DNA of 64,000 nucleotides from Rhodospirillales bacterium (GCA_021775095.1 JAJFII010000016.1:1-64000), one strand, 5' to 3'; shown: positions 1-8,458, numbered from the stretch's first letter. Program-made: numbers and translations. Notes: a model not told the origin generated them from the letters alone.

Positions 1-99
1 GGTTTTCAAGTTTTTTCAACGAAGCCAGAGAGATAAAGCACCCCGCCCCAAGGGGTTTGCCAGGAAGCTCACGCCTTCTGCGAAAACAAGGCTCGAATA

Positions 100-187
100 G
101 GTCCGGCATGTCCTTGCGCTTGTTTTTTTGTATTCGTAAGCTTACTGACAAACGGAATTGCATGAAATTAATGAGTCCTGACCCTAA
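100..187 (+). repeat. 88-bp dispersed repeat, copy A (inverted partner at 26769-26856)
   Basis: This segment matches the reverse complement of 26769-26856 with nine mismatches in 88 positions by eye, no gaps, and clear loss of similarity on both sides. It contains the perfect palindrome GTAAGCTTAC at 137-146. There is no open reading frame and no transposase nearby. The copies are inverted relative to each other and bracket the origin and partition region. The repeat family is not recognised. Confidence 0.85.
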
Positions 188-231
188 GTTATCCCAAACC
201 CCTCATAATAATAAGATCTATAGATAAAAAG

Positions 232-250
232 GTAGTAGTAGTAGTAGTAG
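232..250. repeat. GTA trinucleotide microsatellite (six units)
   Basis: Six uninterrupted GTA units plus one G sit inside the putative origin, between AT-rich sequence and the DnaA-box side. Slippage could vary its length. No function is known. Confidence 0.8.
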
Positions 251-550
251 AAAGGATTACGGGGATAATTGGTTAATCGGGATTTCATACACAGCGGTTG
301 TCAGAACATCCAGTCTTTCAGTTAACTGTGTGTGATATTCAACAAAAGTGGTTAATTTTTGTTAACTATCAATGCCTATGACAAGCTCTTCCCCGACCGG
401 GGATTGGTGGGAAAACGGGGATAACATTTATTGGTGCGGTTAATCTCAAAACCATCCCCAAGGGCAAATAAGTCTACCCCCACCGTATAACAAGCGGCAT
501 GATTTCCCGGTGTGGGTGGATGGTTTTGTCGATCCGGATTATTCAGGTGA

Positions 551-559
551 TTATCCACA
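551..559 (+). promoter_or_regulatory. DnaA box (perfect consensus)
   Basis: TTATCCACA matches the DnaA-box consensus TTATNCACA exactly, 50 bp before the ppsR start. A looser TTATACAGT follows at 562-570 and TCATACACA lies at 285-293. A single perfect 9-mer can occur by chance. Its position next to ppsR in a non-coding stretch makes an origin role likely, and DnaA control of ppsR is an alternative. Confidence 0.6.
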
Positions 560-608
560 TCTTATACAGTATGAGTACGTTCAGAAATAATCAGGATATT
601 TTGATCTC

Positions 609-1427
609 ATGAAGGAATTTCACGTTCATTTGGTATCGGATTCTACCGGGGAAACGGTCACTCTTGTGGCGCGGGCTTCGTTGGTACAATTTGAAGATAT
701 CGAACCACAAGAACACCATTGGATGATGATTCGTTCGGCCGATCAGGTCAGGACGGTTCTTGAAAGTATTTCTGAAAAACCGGGATTTGTAATTTTTACC
801 TTGGTTAATCAGGAGAACCGAAAAATTCTTGAAGAAGGATGTCGTCGCCTTCAATTACCCTGCGTTCCTGTCCTAGACCCGGTTGTTGCCGGGTTGGGGA
901 CCTATCTGGGTGCCGAAACTCATGCCCGACCCGGTGGTCAACATGTCCTGGATGACGAATATTTTGCGCGCATAGAGGCAATGCAATTTTCTCTGGCCCA
1001 TGACGATGGACAATCAACCTGGGACATAGACGATGCGGATGTGGTTTTACTCGGTGTTTCACGTACGTCAAAAACTCCAACCAGTATTTATCTGGCAAAC
1101 CGCGGCATAAAAGCAGCCAACATACCGATCGTTCCAGGGTGTCCCATTCCAGAGGAAATTTTTAAGGCAAAAAACCCCCTGATTGTTGGACTAACTAAGG
1201 ATCCAAAACGTTTGGTCGAAATTCGCCGGCAACGCTTGCGGATGATTGAACAGGATGAAAACACCGACTATGTCGATTTGCAAATGGTTTCCAAGGAAAT
1301 AAATGATGCCCGGCGATTGTTTTCCAAACACAATTGGGAAACCATTAACGTCAGTCGCAAATCTATTGAAGAAACGGCGGCGACCATTCTTAAATTATTC
1401 TATGAGCGTGAGGAGACGTCGCTCTGA
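609..1427 (+). CDS. ppsR: Pyruvate, phosphate dikinase / PEP synthase regulatory protein (kinase/pyrophosphorylase)
   Basis: This is a DUF299-family bifunctional enzyme that phosphorylates (with ADP) and dephosphorylates (with phosphate) a threonine of PPDK or PEP synthase, switching the dikinase off and on. It has 272 residues, the usual family length. The N-terminus HLVSDSTGET (7-16) and the P-loop-like GVSRTSKTPTS (149-159) are diagnostic. The start is ATG at 609. It is the first gene after the putative origin, matching RP001 in Rickettsia and its Caulobacter homologue, and it begins an operon with maf, aroE, coaE and dnaQ. Its stop overlaps the proposed CTG start of maf. The target dikinase is not in this window. 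Confidence 0.93.
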   Translation: MKEFHVHLVSDSTGETVTLVARASLVQFEDIEPQEHHWMMIRSADQVRTVLESISEKPGFVIFTLVNQENRKILEEGCRRLQLPCVPVLDPVVAGLGTYLGAETHARPGGQHVLDDEYFARIEAMQFSLAHDDGQSTWDIDDADVVLLGVSRTSKTPTSIYLANRGIKAANIPIVPGCPIPEEIFKAKNPLIVGLTKDPKRLVEIRRQRLRMIEQDENTDYVDLQMVSKEINDARRLFSKHNWETINVSRKSIEETAATILKLFYEREETSL

Positions 1428-2029
1428 CGAAACTGCCACCGTTTATTTTGGCGTCACAAAGTGCATCCCGTCAGACTCTTTTAGGCGGTATTGGGATGTC
1501 GTTTATGGCGGTACCATCAAATGTCGATGAAGATAAAATTAAGAAACTGGCAGAAGATAATCCGCTGGACGTTGAAAATTTAGCCCTGAAACTGGCCCAC
1601 GCAAAGGCCAGCGCGGTGAGCAAACTGTATCCATATTCTTACGTTTTGGGAGCCGACCAAATATTGGAATGTAACGGTCGTTTATTTGACAAACCGAATT
1701 CCATGGCTGCTGCGCGGGAGCAATTGCTGCGATTGCGTGGTTGTAGCCACCGATTGGTCAATGGGTTGTGTATCGTCAAGGGATCGGAAATGCAATGGAC
1801 GGAAACGGCAGCGGCGACGCTGACCATGCGTGATTTTTCCGACGGTTTTCTTGATGATTATCTGGCAGAAGTCGATGAATCAATTCTAACGTCGGTTGGC
1901 GGATATCAACTGGAAAGCCAGGGTAGCCAGCTGTTTGCGTCTATTGACGGGGACTATTTCACTATTTTGGGATTGCCTCTCCTGTCTCTTCAGGATTTTT
2001 TGCGGAAAATTCATCTTCTCAAAACCTAA
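1424..2029 (+). CDS. maf: Maf-family nucleotide pyrophosphatase, probable CTG start
   Basis: Maf/YceF proteins hydrolyse modified or non-canonical NTPs to NMPs. The conserved N-terminal motif reads FILASQSASR and is encoded from about 1442, upstream of the first TTG (1448) and of any ATG. The frame is closed by TGA at 1409. The first start-like codon in frame is CTG at 1424, which overlaps the ppsR TGA (CTGA) and sits 8 nt after AGGAG (1411-1415). I therefore take CTG 1424 as the start, giving 201 residues. Beginning at TTG 1448 would delete most of the substrate-binding motif. The later motif LGADQILECNGRLFDKP contains the usual catalytic Asp region. It is followed 25 bp later by aroE. Whether it acts on m7GTP (YceF) or dTTP/UTP cannot be decided here. 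Confidence 0.85.
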   Translation: MTKLPPFILASQSASRQTLLGGIGMSFMAVPSNVDEDKIKKLAEDNPLDVENLALKLAHAKASAVSKLYPYSYVLGADQILECNGRLFDKPNSMAAAREQLLRLRGCSHRLVNGLCIVKGSEMQWTETAAATLTMRDFSDGFLDDYLAEVDESILTSVGGYQLESQGSQLFASIDGDYFTILGLPLLSLQDFLRKIHLLKT

Positions 2030-2054
2030 ATCAAAATTCATGAGGTGAAATCAG

Positions 2055-2918
2055 GTGTCGGAAATTCAAATTCAGAAGTTGGCTGGGGTCATGGGTTGGC
2101 CGATTGCTCATTCCTTGTCGCCACAGGTACATGGGTTTTGGTTGAAACGCCATGGGATAAACGGCGCGTACGTGCCCTTGGCCGTATCACCGGGGAATTT
2201 TGAAAAAGCCTTGCGGGCGTTGCCCCTGTTAGGTTTTGCCGGTACGAATGTTACAGTACCTCATAAAGAAGCGGCCCTGAAACTGGTCGATGAAGTGGAC
2301 CCTGTGGCGGAACGAATAGGGGCTGTAAATACGATCCTTGTTAAAGACGACGGTTCTTTATTTGGCACAAACACGGATGCCTACGGCTTTATGGAAAACT
2401 TAAAAGATCATGTGCCTGAGTGGCAACCTGAGGCGGGACCAAGTGTTGTTCTCGGCGCCGGTGGTGCGGCGCGTGCCGTCGTTGCCTCGTTAGTTGATGC
2501 AGGAGTGCCTGAGGTGCGACTGGTTAATCGGACTCTGTCGCGCGCCCAGGCGCTTATTGAGACGATTGGCGGTCCCATAAGTATTTATGGATGGGACGAT
2601 GCAAACGCGCTTATTGCCGGGGCAAACCTGGTCGTCAATACAACGACGCTTGGGATGAAGGGTCAGCCACCTATGGATTTGGTGTTAAACAATTTGTTAT
2701 CGGGGGCGGTGGTAACGGATATTGTTTATGCGCCGTTGTTAACGCCCTTTCTGGCACAGGCCAAATCCTGCCATTTTACCACGGTTGATGGGTTAGGCAT
2801 GCTTTTACATCAGGCCGTACCTGGTTTTGCCCGCTGGTTTGGAACAACCCCGCAAGTGACGGACGCGCTGAGAAACCATGTGTTAGGTGTGATTTCTGGG
2901 AAAGACCAAAACGGATGA
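2055..2918 (+). CDS. aroE: Shikimate dehydrogenase (NADP+)
   Basis: Reduces 3-dehydroshikimate to shikimate in the common aromatic pathway. It has 287 residues with SLSP (20-23, shikimate binding), NVTVPHKE (65-72) with catalytic Lys71, NTDAYG with Asp108, the Rossmann glycine motif GAGGAAR (134-140) and NRT (158-160), which reads the NADP 2'-phosphate. The start is GTG at 2055, preceded by TGAGGTGA (2041-2048). Its stop overlaps the coaE start (ATGA), which suggests translational coupling. It is the third gene of the ppsR-dnaQ operon. Confidence 0.96.
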   Translation: MSEIQIQKLAGVMGWPIAHSLSPQVHGFWLKRHGINGAYVPLAVSPGNFEKALRALPLLGFAGTNVTVPHKEAALKLVDEVDPVAERIGAVNTILVKDDGSLFGTNTDAYGFMENLKDHVPEWQPEAGPSVVLGAGGAARAVVASLVDAGVPEVRLVNRTLSRAQALIETIGGPISIYGWDDANALIAGANLVVNTTTLGMKGQPPMDLVLNNLLSGAVVTDIVYAPLLTPFLAQAKSCHFTTVDGLGMLLHQAVPGFARWFGTTPQVTDALRNHVLGVISGKDQNG

Positions 2919-3559
2919 TTATCCTGGGGTTAACCGGGTCAATTGGTATGGGTAAATCCACGGCAGCCAAGGATTTCCGCAATTTTGGTGTGGCTGTTCA
3001 TGATGCAGATGCCACCGTACATAAATTAATGGCACCGCAGGGTTGTGCCTTCGAGGCAATTTGTCGGTTGTTTCCTGAAGTTAGGACGAAACGGGGTATT
3101 GACCGTCGGCGACTTGGCGCGCGGGTTTTTGCTGATCAAATGGCGCTCAAACAATTGGAGCAGATCCTTCACCCTTTGGTTCGCCGGGACAAAAGGAGAT
3201 TTTTGCAGATTATGGCCAGACGTCGGCAAAAACTTGTTGTCCTTGATGTGCCATTGTTGTTTGAAACGGGCGGTGATCGACATTGTGATGGCATCTGCGT
3301 TGTTACGGCACCGGAATTTGTCCAACGGGCGCGTGTAATGGCACGCCCCGGAATGGATAAGGATAAATTTGAGCAGATCCTGGCGAAACAGACACCCGAT
3401 AAAACCAAACGGGCGAAGGCTGATTTTATTATACAAACGGGTCTCGGCCGGCTTGAGAGTAGACGGATGATCAGGCACATTATCGGTTCGGTGCAGCAGT
3501 GGAAACCCCATCATTGGCCGCCGGCGGTTTGCGAGAGACACCGGTCGAGCGGAGACTAA
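2915..3559 (+). CDS. coaE: Dephospho-CoA kinase
   Basis: Catalyses the last step of coenzyme A synthesis, phosphorylating the 3'-OH of dephospho-CoA with ATP. It has 214 residues. Walker A is GSIGMGKST (8-16). The family's DADATVH segment (30-36) and LDVPLLFETG follow. The start ATG 2915 overlaps the aroE stop. The C-terminal tail after about residue 195 is arginine- and tryptophan-rich and not recognisably conserved. The order aroE-coaE-dnaQ is common in alphaproteobacteria. Confidence 0.95.
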   Translation: MIILGLTGSIGMGKSTAAKDFRNFGVAVHDADATVHKLMAPQGCAFEAICRLFPEVRTKRGIDRRRLGARVFADQMALKQLEQILHPLVRRDKRRFLQIMARRRQKLVVLDVPLLFETGGDRHCDGICVVTAPEFVQRARVMARPGMDKDKFEQILAKQTPDKTKRAKADFIIQTGLGRLESRRMIRHIIGSVQQWKPHHWPPAVCERHRSSGD

Positions 3560-3600
3560 ATTGAATACCCAAATTGATGTTAAATGGGTTGGAGCGAAAA

Positions 3601-4290
3601 ATGCGTGAAATTGTCTTGGATACGGAAACCACCGGATTGGATCCGAAATCCGGCCATCGGATTGTTGAAATCGGATGTGTCGAGCTGATCAATCATATTC
3701 CGACAAATCGGACCTATCACCAGTATATCAATCCGGAGCGTGATATGCCGGACGAAGCATTTCGGGTTCACGGGCTGTCCGTCGAGTTTCTCGGCGGGCA
3801 TCCGGTGTTTGCAGATATTGCCGATTCCTTTGTAAATTTTGTCGATGGGGCGACCCTGATAATTCACAATGCTGAATTCGATATGGGGTTTCTGAACGCT
3901 GAATTGACAAAGCTCAACCGCCCTAAACTACCGATGGAAAGGGCGGTTGATACAGTGCGTATGGCGCGAAGAAAATTTCCCGGAGCGCCCGCTAATCTTG
4001 ATGCCCTGTGTAGGCGGTTTGCTATTGATAATTCGAACCGGGAGCTGCATGGCGCACTTTTGGATGCTCGTCTGTTAGCCGACGTCTATCTGGAATTGAT
4101 TGGCGGACGGCAAACGGACTTGGGGTTTTCAGGTGACCGGAAAAACCAGGACGGGCCGGCGAAGGCGCAAAAATCTGAGGTTCGACCACCCCGGATTCAC
4201 GCACCAACGGCCGAGGAAGAACTGCGCCATAAGGAATTTCTTTGTAAGATTACCTCGCCCCTATGGATTGAGGCGGAAGAAACCTCATAG
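3601..4290 (+). CDS. dnaQ: DNA polymerase III epsilon subunit, 3'-5' proofreading exonuclease
   Basis: A DEDDh exonuclease that proofreads for the replicative polymerase. The start at ATG 3601 is chosen because GGAG (3591-3594) sits 6 nt upstream and the protein then begins MREIVLDTETTG, as in the family. TTG 3574 and ATG 3577 are possible but poorly placed. It has 229 residues. Active-site residues are Asp7 and Glu9 (ExoI), Asp94 in HNAEFD (ExoII), and His150 and Asp155 in HGALLDAR (ExoIII). The C-terminal tail, presumed to bind the alpha subunit, is charged and variable. It is the last gene of the operon, facing secB across a bidirectional terminator. Confidence 0.94.
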   Translation: MREIVLDTETTGLDPKSGHRIVEIGCVELINHIPTNRTYHQYINPERDMPDEAFRVHGLSVEFLGGHPVFADIADSFVNFVDGATLIIHNAEFDMGFLNAELTKLNRPKLPMERAVDTVRMARRKFPGAPANLDALCRRFAIDNSNRELHGALLDARLLADVYLELIGGRQTDLGFSGDRKNQDGPAKAQKSEVRPPRIHAPTAEEELRHKEFLCKITSPLWIEAEETS

Positions 4291-4390
4291 AACCGATGGT
4301 TCCTGCCGGAATAATCCGCGTTGCCTTTGGTTTGGCGACGCAGATACGGGCCTTCGCATGAGGGGAGGCAAGATTTTATAAGCGATGACC

Positions 4391-4423
4391 GTAAAAGGGT
4401 CCGCCAGTGGCAGACCCTTTTAC
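4391..4423. terminator. Bidirectional hairpin between dnaQ and secB
   Basis: A perfect 11-bp inverted repeat, GTAAAAGGGTC and GACCCTTTTAC, encloses an 11-nt loop (4402-4412). The stem ends in A/T runs on both sides, so the folded RNA carries U-rich edges in both directions. It lies between the convergent dnaQ and secB genes, as expected for a shared intrinsic terminator. Confidence 0.75.
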
Positions 4424-4441
4424 AGGACAAGGCTTGGCCAT

Positions 4442-4969
4442 TTAGTCGTCGGCATCGATTCGTTTTTCGGCAGTTTCGTCGGGTGCTGCCTCAGTGCTCT
4501 GATTTTGCAGTTCGCGCTGGAACATGGCAACAAAATCAACGGTACCCAACATCAGCGGCGGGAAGCCGCCTTCACGGGTGACATTCGCCAGAATGGCGCG
4601 GGAGAAGGGAAATAACAGCCGTGGACATTCAATATATACCAACGGGTGGATATGATCTGGTTCGGCGTTTAATGTGAATACACCGGCATAGTCCAGTTCC
4701 AGCAGAAAAACCGTATCGTCCTCCAGCGTTGCATGGGCGGAGATACTGAGAATCACTTCAAATACATTTTGTTCAAAGGTATTTGCCTCAATGTCGACAC
4801 TAACACTAATGTCAGGCTGTTTTTGTTGCATGACTTGGAAAATGCCGGGAGCACCTGGCGCCTCAAAGGAGAGATCCTTTATATATTGGGCATTAATGGT
4901 AATGGGCGGACGGCCCTGGGCGCCGTCGTCATCGGAATTTTCTGGGTTGGCTTCGGGTGTGTCTGCCAT
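4442..4969 (-). CDS. secB: Protein-export chaperone SecB
   Basis: A cytoplasmic tetrameric chaperone that keeps preproteins unfolded and hands them to SecA. It has 175 residues, with a variable acidic N-terminus (about 1-20) and then the conserved INAQYIKDLSFEAPGAP region. The core ends with CPRLLFPFSRAILANVTREG and GFPPLMLGTVDF, both SecB signatures. The dnaQ//secB convergent arrangement is typical of this group. Divergent from it is a small ORF with a good ribosome-binding site. Confidence 0.95.
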   Translation of the reverse strand: MADTPEANPENSDDDGAQGRPPITINAQYIKDLSFEAPGAPGIFQVMQQKQPDISVSVDIEANTFEQNVFEVILSISAHATLEDDTVFLLELDYAGVFTLNAEPDHIHPLVYIECPRLLFPFSRAILANVTREGGFPPLMLGTVDFVAMFQRELQNQSTEAAPDETAEKRIDADD

Positions 4970-5007
4970 CGTTCGTCTCCATAATTATAAGCGGAGGAAC
5001 GGCTAAC

Positions 5008-5190
5008 ATGGAAATTCCCGAAGAACAACTGTTTAGCACAAGATCCGGCAAAAAGCCGAAGGCTCCGCAACCCACCGTCGACTTCGAGTATTTTGCAACC
5101 GGATTAGTCTACGGGATCAGAACCGTTGAACCGGTGGTTTTTGAGGCTTCTAAATCGTCATGGGCCTGTTTCGCGTCGGCCAGGGCGTAG
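5008..5190 (+). CDS. Small doubtful ORF divergent from secB
   Basis: Sixty codons begin at ATG 5008, with GGAGG at 4993-4997 upstream, a strong ribosome-binding site at a slightly long spacing of 10. Only about 33 codons lie outside the convergent qor gene, and the rest is antisense to the qor C-terminus. The product resembles nothing I know. It may be a short leader or the 5' remnant of a gene once divergent from secB and cut off by the arrival of qor. It could equally be chance. Confidence 0.25.
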   Translation: MEIPEEQLFSTRSGKKPKAPQPTVDFEYFATGLVYGIRTVEPVVFEASKSSWACFASARA

Positions 5191-6083
5191 GTTTGGCCGA
5201 TGTTTATTTTAACGGCCCCGGTTCTGATCACGTCAAACAGCTGGGTCGCGCAATCGAGCAGAAGTTCGCGGCTGGCCGTATGGGTTACCAATGTCGGTCG
5301 GGTGACATAAAGGGATCCGCCGCCGGCCAGGCGGCCCAAGGCCAGATCGGTTATTGCCCCCGATGAATTGCCATAGCTGACCAGCATGCCAAAGGGGCTG
5401 AGGGAGGACAATGACGTATCTAATGTGGCCTTGCCAACGGAGTCGTAAGAAACCGCAACCCCCTTACCGCCAGTGATTTCTTTGATCCGGGCGGCGACAT
5501 CTTCGTCGCGGTGAAGGATCGCATGATCGGCACCAAGGGATTTGATGACCTCGGCTTTGGCGGATGTACTGACACAACCGATAACCGTGGCGCCCAGGTG
5601 TTTGGCCCATTGCACCAATATTTGCCCAACTCCGCCAGCGGCGGCCCAGACCAGAAGGGTATCGCCGGCTTTGACTTTGAAGGTTCTGCGCAACAGATAC
5701 ATAGCGGTCATGCCTTTGAGCATCATTGCAGCCGCCGTTTGGTCCTCGACACCCTCGGGTATTTTGACAACATGGTGGGCATCGATGATGCGGGCCTCGG
5801 CATAGGAACCCATACCGGACCCGTAGGCAACGCGATCGTTAACGGCAAATTCGGTTACCCCGTCGCCGATCTCTTCAACGATTCCAGCACCTTCATTGCC
5901 CAGGGTAACCGGAAAACCATCGCCAGAATACAAACCGCTTCGCTGGTATACGTCGAGAAAATTGAGACCCACGGCGGTATGACGTATTCGAATTTGGCCG
6001 GCCCCGGGGTTGCCGACGTCAACATCTTCCCAAGTCATTTCGTCGGAACTGCCGGTTTTGTATATGCGAATGGCTTTGGTCAT
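5109..6083 (-). CDS. qor: NADPH:quinone oxidoreductase (zinc-independent MDR family)
   Basis: A medium-chain reductase of the QOR group that reduces quinones or enones with NADPH. The start is ATG 6083 (MTKAIRIYKTG), preceded by AGGAG on the coding strand. An in-frame extension to 6149 exists but lacks family similarity. It has 324 residues. An N-terminal GroES-like domain contains TAVGLNFLDVYQRSGLY, followed by the Rossmann domain with AAAGGVGQILVQWAK. The cysteine and histidine ligands of zinc-containing members are absent. It stands alone between secB and a reverse-strand enolase-superfamily gene. The physiological substrate is unknown. Confidence 0.88.
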   Translation of the reverse strand: MTKAIRIYKTGSSDEMTWEDVDVGNPGAGQIRIRHTAVGLNFLDVYQRSGLYSGDGFPVTLGNEGAGIVEEIGDGVTEFAVNDRVAYGSGMGSYAEARIIDAHHVVKIPEGVEDQTAAAMMLKGMTAMYLLRRTFKVKAGDTLLVWAAAGGVGQILVQWAKHLGATVIGCVSTSAKAEVIKSLGADHAILHRDEDVAARIKEITGGKGVAVSYDSVGKATLDTSLSSLSPFGMLVSYGNSSGAITDLALGRLAGGGSLYVTRPTLVTHTASRELLLDCATQLFDVIRTGAVKINIGQTYALADAKQAHDDLEASKTTGSTVLIP

Positions 6084-6190
6084 AGGTGACTCCTGATCAG
6101 TCTTGAATACATTTGCCGACATATAAGTAAACTTGGCTGAAAACCACAAGGGCCTTTTAGGCAGGACATTTGTGCCCCATCGTCTCTAAT

Positions 6191-7321
6191 CTAGTCAATG
6201 CAGAAGGTGGCCAAGACATCTCGGTCAATTTCAATACCCAGACCAGGGCCGGTGGGGATCGCCACAATTCCTTTCAGATGATCAATGGGCTCGATCATAA
6301 TTGCCTGGCGTGCCGGGTGCTCCGAGCGATCAAACTCAAGCAGGGGTTCCCAGGGTCGGCGACCAGGCGGATTATGGGGTAGAACGGCAAGTAAGTTTAG
6401 CGAGGCCGACAAACCGATACCGGTGCCCCAGACGTGCGGGATCATACGAACGCCAAAGGCATTAGCCATGTCGGCGATTTTTTTGCATTCACTTAACCCA
6501 CCTGCGGCACAGGTATCTGGTTGCAGATAATCAATCGCCCCGCGGTTTAAAATTTCGCGGAACCCGAAGCGGGTATATTCACATTCGCCGCCCGCCATGG
6601 GGATCGATGTTGCGGCTTTAACAGCCAGATAACCTTGCAAATCCTCTGGTGGAACCGGTTCCTCGAACCAGCCGATATTAAGCGGCTCGACGGCTTGCGC
6701 CAATCGGATGGCGTCGATGGAATCATAGCCATGATTGGCGTCCAGCATCAGCCCAAAATCTGGACCGACGGCATTGCGGACCGCCTTCACAAGTGCAATG
6801 TCCTCAGCCACATCAAAGCCGATTTTTAATTTGGCAGCCGAAAACCCCTGTTGCTGATAGTCGGCGACTTCGCGGACAATATAATCCATCGGATCACCGG
6901 TTCGTTTTCGATAGGTGCCGGTTGCGTAGGCCCTAACTTCAGTGCGGATCGGACCACCCATGAGTTGGTGAATGGGGGCGTTAAAATGTTTACCCTTAAT
7001 ATCCCAAAGGGCAATATCGATCCCGCTTATGGCGCAAATGGGTACCCCTTTTTGTCCTTGATCGCGAAAGGCCGCATATAAGTCCTGCCAGATTTTATCG
7101 CTTGCTAAGGGGTCTGCGCCGATCAGCCAAGGTTTATAGGCATCGACCATTGCTGCGGCGGGACGGGACGGGCCAAAACATTCGCCCCAGCCGGACAGTC
7201 CCGTATCGGTTATAATCTCAACCACGCAGGACCCCCGGTGGGTAGCCTCGCCAATGGCCCAATGAAAGGGTTCCGAGAGTTTTGTTTCGAGAATGTAGGT
7301 TTTAACTGCAGATATGCGCAT
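6191..7321 (-). CDS. Mandelate racemase / muconate lactonizing enzyme family protein (enolase superfamily)
   Basis: A Mg2+-dependent enzyme that abstracts a proton alpha to a carboxylate, in the (beta/alpha)8 barrel of the enolase superfamily. It has 376 residues. The KxK motif is Lys164-x-Lys166 (AKLKIG). Metal ligands fit Asp194 (DANHGY), Glu220 (WFEEPVPPED) and Glu246 (GGECE). Asp269 and His296 (IPHVWGTG) provide the second acid-base pair, so it is mandelate-racemase-like and probably a racemase or acid-sugar dehydratase. The downstream partner on the same strand, an aminotransferase-like gene, starts 9 bp away and may share a transcript. The substrate is not predictable from sequence. Confidence 0.88.
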   Translation of the reverse strand: MRISAVKTYILETKLSEPFHWAIGEATHRGSCVVEIITDTGLSGWGECFGPSRPAAAMVDAYKPWLIGADPLASDKIWQDLYAAFRDQGQKGVPICAISGIDIALWDIKGKHFNAPIHQLMGGPIRTEVRAYATGTYRKRTGDPMDYIVREVADYQQQGFSAAKLKIGFDVAEDIALVKAVRNAVGPDFGLMLDANHGYDSIDAIRLAQAVEPLNIGWFEEPVPPEDLQGYLAVKAATSIPMAGGECEYTRFGFREILNRGAIDYLQPDTCAAGGLSECKKIADMANAFGVRMIPHVWGTGIGLSASLNLLAVLPHNPPGRRPWEPLLEFDRSEHPARQAIMIEPIDHLKGIVAIPTGPGLGIEIDRDVLATFCID

Positions 7322-7330
7322 GGGAACTCT

Positions 7331-8458
7331 CTACAAAAGTTGCGTTAATACGGAATCCAGATTTTCTACAGTTCGGTCGATGTTTTTGAGTTTGTCGAGA
7401 CCAAACAGTCCCATTCGGAACGATTTGTAATTGTCCGGTTCGTCGCATTGCAGGGGGACGCCGGCGGCGATCTGCATACCCAGGGCGGCAAATTTTTTGC
7501 CTGAATGGATGTCAGGATCGTCGGTATAAAAAACAACGACGCCCGGAGCCTCAAATCCTTCGGCAGCGACGCTGCGGAATTGTTTTTGAGCCATGAGGGC
7601 GCGGACCCGCCGGCCGAGTTCACTCTGGGCATCGCGAACCGCGTTCAGGCCAAAGGTTTCTGTTTCCTTCATGGCACCGTGGAATTGGACCAGGGCGTCG
7701 GTCGGCAGGGTCGCGTGGTAAGCATGACCGCCGCTTTCGTAGGCGGCCATGATGTCGTGCCATTTTTTCAGATCGACGGCGAAGCTGGTACTTGTGGATG
7801 TGGCCAGCCGGGCGTCGGCAGCTTCACTCAGGAGCACAAGTCCACCGCAGGGCGAGGCGCTCCAGCCTTTTTGCGGAGCACTAATCAGAACGTCGACGCC
7901 CATCTGTTTCATGTTGACCCAGATAGCTCCTGATGCAATGCAATCGAGCACAAACAGGCCGCCATTTTCGTGGACGGCGGTGCCGATGGCTTGCAGGTAG
8001 GAGTCCGGCAGCATGATTCCCGATGCGGTTTCAACATGGGCAGCAAATACTACGTCCGGTTTTTCCGACCGGATCGTCGCCACGACGTCGTCGATGGGGG
8101 CAGGAGCAAAGGCCGCCTGGGGTCCTGTGGATACAGGGCGGGCCTTTAAAACGGTAGAGCTTTTTGGGATGGAGCCCATCTCAAAAATTTGGGTCCAGCG
8201 AAAGCTGAACCAGCCGTTACGAACCACCAGGGTGTTTTTCCCTGTTGCAAACTGTCGGGCGACGGCCTCCATGGCATAGGTGCCGCCACCGGGAACGATG
8301 GCGATAGAATGGCCATTGTAAACGGTTTTCAGGGTGGCCGATATGTCCCGCATAACGGATTGGAAAGACATCGACATGTGGTTGAGGGAGCGATCAGTGA
8401 ATACGACGGAGTACTCCAGCAGGCCGTCTGGATCGACGGTGGAAATCGGATTGGTCAT
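7331..8458 (-). CDS. Class V PLP-dependent aminotransferase (alanine-glyoxylate type)
   Basis: A fold-type I aminotransferase of the AGXT/serine-glyoxylate group. It has 375 residues. Features are PGGGTYAMEA (56-65, phosphate-binding turn), Asp172 (FVLDCIASGA), which pairs with the PLP pyridine nitrogen, and Lys197 in SAPQKGWSASP as the Schiff-base lysine. It lies 9 bp upstream of the enolase-superfamily gene on the same strand, so both may act on one small carboxylate or amino-acid route. The amino donor and acceptor are unknown. Confidence 0.85.
   Translation of the reverse strand: MTNPISTVDPDGLLEYSVVFTDRSLNHMSMSFQSVMRDISATLKTVYNGHSIAIVPGGGTYAMEAVARQFATGKNTLVVRNGWFSFRWTQIFEMGSIPKSSTVLKARPVSTGPQAAFAPAPIDDVVATIRSEKPDVVFAAHVETASGIMLPDSYLQAIGTAVHENGGLFVLDCIASGAIWVNMKQMGVDVLISAPQKGWSASPCGGLVLLSEAADARLATSTSTSFAVDLKKWHDIMAAYESGGHAYHATLPTDALVQFHGAMKETETFGLNAVRDAQSELGRRVRALMAQKQFRSVAAEGFEAPGVVVFYTDDPDIHSGKKFAALGMQIAAGVPLQCDEPDNYKSFRMGLFGLDKLKNIDRTVENLDSVLTQLL

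Larger units (their letters stand above)
1..608. other. Putative chromosomal replication origin region (oriC), non-coding
   Basis: No convincing gene lies here. The stretch is partly AT-rich (about 120-380) and holds a perfect DnaA box at 551-559, a near-match at 285-293 (TCATACACA, one mismatch), several TTATCC-type motifs on both strands (189, 262-271, 416-424), a GTA microsatellite and an 88-bp repeat. It directly precedes ppsR, maf, aroE, coaE and dnaQ. In Caulobacter and Rickettsia the origin lies between hemE and the ppsR homologue (RP001), and parABS lies nearby. Here parS is about 14 kb away. Origin function is inferred from context plus the DnaA box. hemE would lie left of the window and cannot be seen. 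Confidence 0.55.

Noticed and set aside
175-189. GTCCTGACCCTAAGT shared with 58419-58433
   Set aside because: A 15-bp match in 64 kb is expected by chance a few times, so it is not evidence of a repeat.
352-365. TTAA-N6-TTAA near the origin as a CtrA site
   Set aside because: The CtrA consensus has N7 spacing. Here the spacing is 6, so I did not call it.
5511-6089. 192-codon forward ORF opposite qor
   Set aside because: It is a shadow of qor. The reverse frame has clear MDR motifs.
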